Below, piece by piece: positions 43,415 to 44,406 of a stretch of 44,406 nucleotides of DNA. This DNA comes from Alterirhizorhabdus solaris. Its GTDB lineage: Bacteria; Pseudomonadota; Alphaproteobacteria; Sphingomonadales; Sphingomonadaceae. The stretch lies in the NCBI RefSeq assembly GCF_007785815.1, contig NZ_VNIM01000026.1:1-44406 (forward strand). The letters are read 5' to 3'. Under the pieces are notes generated by a model. That model had not been told where the DNA came from and made no database searches. It saw only the letters and a program-made list of their open reading frames with translations. Position numbers and translations under genes: made by a program. The first letter of the stretch is position 1, and every line of letters starts with the position of its first letter.

Positions 43415-44326
43415 ATGAAAGACCTTATCAACGAGGGAATCCTCGTCCTGAACGAACCTGCGGACGCCCCCGCGCAGCGCACGCTGGTGGTGGTGGGGGT
43501 GCCCCGCAGCGGCACCTCGATGGTCGCGGCGTGCCTGCGGGGTGCGGGCGTGTTCCTGGGCGACCGGGTGAACGAGAGCGTGCTGGAGGACAAGGATCTG
43601 GCGGCCGCGCTCGATCGCGCCGACCTGGCGGAAATCCAGCGGCTGGTGGATGACCGGAACGCGCGTTTCGACATATGGGGGTTCAAACGCCCCAAGGCGC
43701 TCATCAGCGTGCCCAAGCTAATGGAAACGCTGCGCAACCCGCGGATCATCGCCACCTTCCGCGATCCGCTGGCGATCGCGATGCGCAACCAGATCTCCAC
43801 GCACAAGCCGATCGGCGAGGCGCTGGTCGTGGCCGCCAAATCGACCGTCAACGTGCTGCGCGACATCGAGGCACTGGCGGTGCCGCAGCTCCTCGTCAGC
43901 TATGAGAAAGCGGTGGCGGACCCGGCCCGGTTCGTTGCGGCGCTCTGCCGGTTCTGCGGCATCTCGTTCGAGGAGCACGGCGCGGCGATGATCGCCCGTA
44001 TCGCCAACGGGGCGGAGGGCTATCTCCGCTCGTCGCGCATCCACCGTGCCGGCGCATTCGAGATCGCGGCCGACGGGACGTTGACCGGTTGGTTCGAGAC
44101 GTCCGAGAGCAGCGCCAGGCTAGAACTCCTCGTCGCAGGCGTTCCGGTCGCGGTGGAGATCGTCACCGAGACGATCGACAGCCGTGCGCTCGACAACCTG
44201 CAGGTGACGAAATGGGGAGTATCGGCGCACCTTCCACCCTCGCTCGCCGCGCGTCCGCAGGACATCGCGCTTCGCTGCGCGGGCACCGACTTCCTACTGG
44301 AGTCCGCCCCTTCCGGCGACGCCTGA
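43415..44326 (+). CDS. Sulfotransferase-family P-loop protein
   Basis: A 303-residue protein with the 5'-phosphosulfate-binding loop VVGVPRSGTSMVAACLRGAG (PRSGTS at 30-35), where PAPS would bind. A second part, NPRIIATFRDPLAIAMRNQ, resembles the 3'-phosphate-binding segment with Arg-Asp-Pro. The region LLVSYEKAVADPARFVAALC fits the sulfotransferase-3 style. After about residue 205 comes a beta-rich C-terminal part (GAFEIAADGTLTGWFETSES) not typical of the core domain, possibly an accessory binding domain. The substrate is unknown; a surface glycan is possible. ATG 43415 follows GAGG. It stands alone. Confidence 0.78.
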   Translation: MKDLINEGILVLNEPADAPAQRTLVVVGVPRSGTSMVAACLRGAGVFLGDRVNESVLEDKDLAAALDRADLAEIQRLVDDRNARFDIWGFKRPKALISVPKLMETLRNPRIIATFRDPLAIAMRNQISTHKPIGEALVVAAKSTVNVLRDIEALAVPQLLVSYEKAVADPARFVAALCRFCGISFEEHGAAMIARIANGAEGYLRSSRIHRAGAFEIAADGTLTGWFETSESSARLELLVAGVPVAVEIVTETIDSRALDNLQVTKWGVSAHLPPSLAARPQDIALRCAGTDFLLESAPSGDA

Positions 44327-44352
44327 CGCTCGGCCGAAGGCCCGCCAGTGCC

Positions 44353-44373
44353 GGCGGGGCGTCCTGCCCCGCC
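44353..44373 (+). terminator. Hairpin after the sulfotransferase gene
   Basis: Perfect eight-base stem (44353-44360 with 44366-44373), loop GTCCT, 27 bases after the stop. No strong T-run. Confidence 0.5.
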
Positions 44374-44406
44374 ACGCTTGTCCCGCCCCGTCACCCTCGC
44401 TACACC

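Overview
The window is a GC-rich, gene-dense chromosomal segment of an alphaproteobacterium, most probably a sphingomonad (Sphingomonas or a close relative). This rests on recognised gene content: a MucR/Ros regulator, exosortase-A-associated hydrolases, the tig-clpP-clpX-lon-hup gene order, and RuvX and GatCAB of alphaproteobacterial type. No database search was run. The first ~157 bases look like degraded sequencing adapter at a contig end, so this is the edge of a draft assembly.

Region 1 (158-9241) concerns cobalamin. A 5'-truncated ABC-transporter ATPase is followed by a cobalamin riboswitch. The riboswitch precedes a tightly overlapping operon: btuB, an unidentified polytopic membrane protein, a Cys-rich DUF1636-type protein, cobT, an alpha-ribazole phosphatase-like gene and cobS. 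Beyond a small exported protein lie cobD and cobC (minus strand) and cobP (plus strand). Together these take up corrinoid and carry out aminopropanol attachment and nucleotide-loop assembly. No corrin-ring genes are present here.

Region 2 (9251-15276) is a leucine/isovalerate catabolic operon, ivd-mccB-mccA, with a divergent LysR regulator. An AT-richer gene for a C39/papain-like protein sits exactly between mccB and mccA.

Region 3 (15327-23912) is envelope and polysaccharide related. It holds a broken methyltransferase gene; a translationally coupled five-gene minus-strand operon (acyltransferase-like, cupin/JmjC-like, second acyltransferase-like, exosortase-A-associated hydrolases 2 and 1); a divergent Wzx-type flippase; a secreted VOC-fold protein; and a polysaccharide deacetylase-like protein.

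Region 4 (24008-27064) has mucR, a 470-base stretch without a convincing gene, dapB-nth, a small exported DUF6491-like protein and tRNA-Val(CAC).

Region 5 (27207-37645) is the conserved proteostasis block read on the minus strand: tRNA-Leu(TAG), tig, clpP, clpX, lon, hup. Three envelope-related genes interrupt it: a GT2 glycosyltransferase, an outer-membrane protein and a secreted metallopeptidase with a repeat-like tail. lon, clpX and clpP each have an RpoH-like promoter candidate with the same 15-base spacer. Trigger factor carries a His-rich tail.

Region 6 (37880-44406) contains a 61-residue disordered protein, gatC-gatA-gatB, a DUF3089 hydrolase, ruvX and a sulfotransferase-like gene.

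The best candidates for something undescribed are the coupled acyltransferase/cupin/hydrolase operon, the C39-like gene inside the leucine operon, the riboswitch-controlled membrane protein plus DUF1636 pair, and the metal-binding-like tail on trigger factor.
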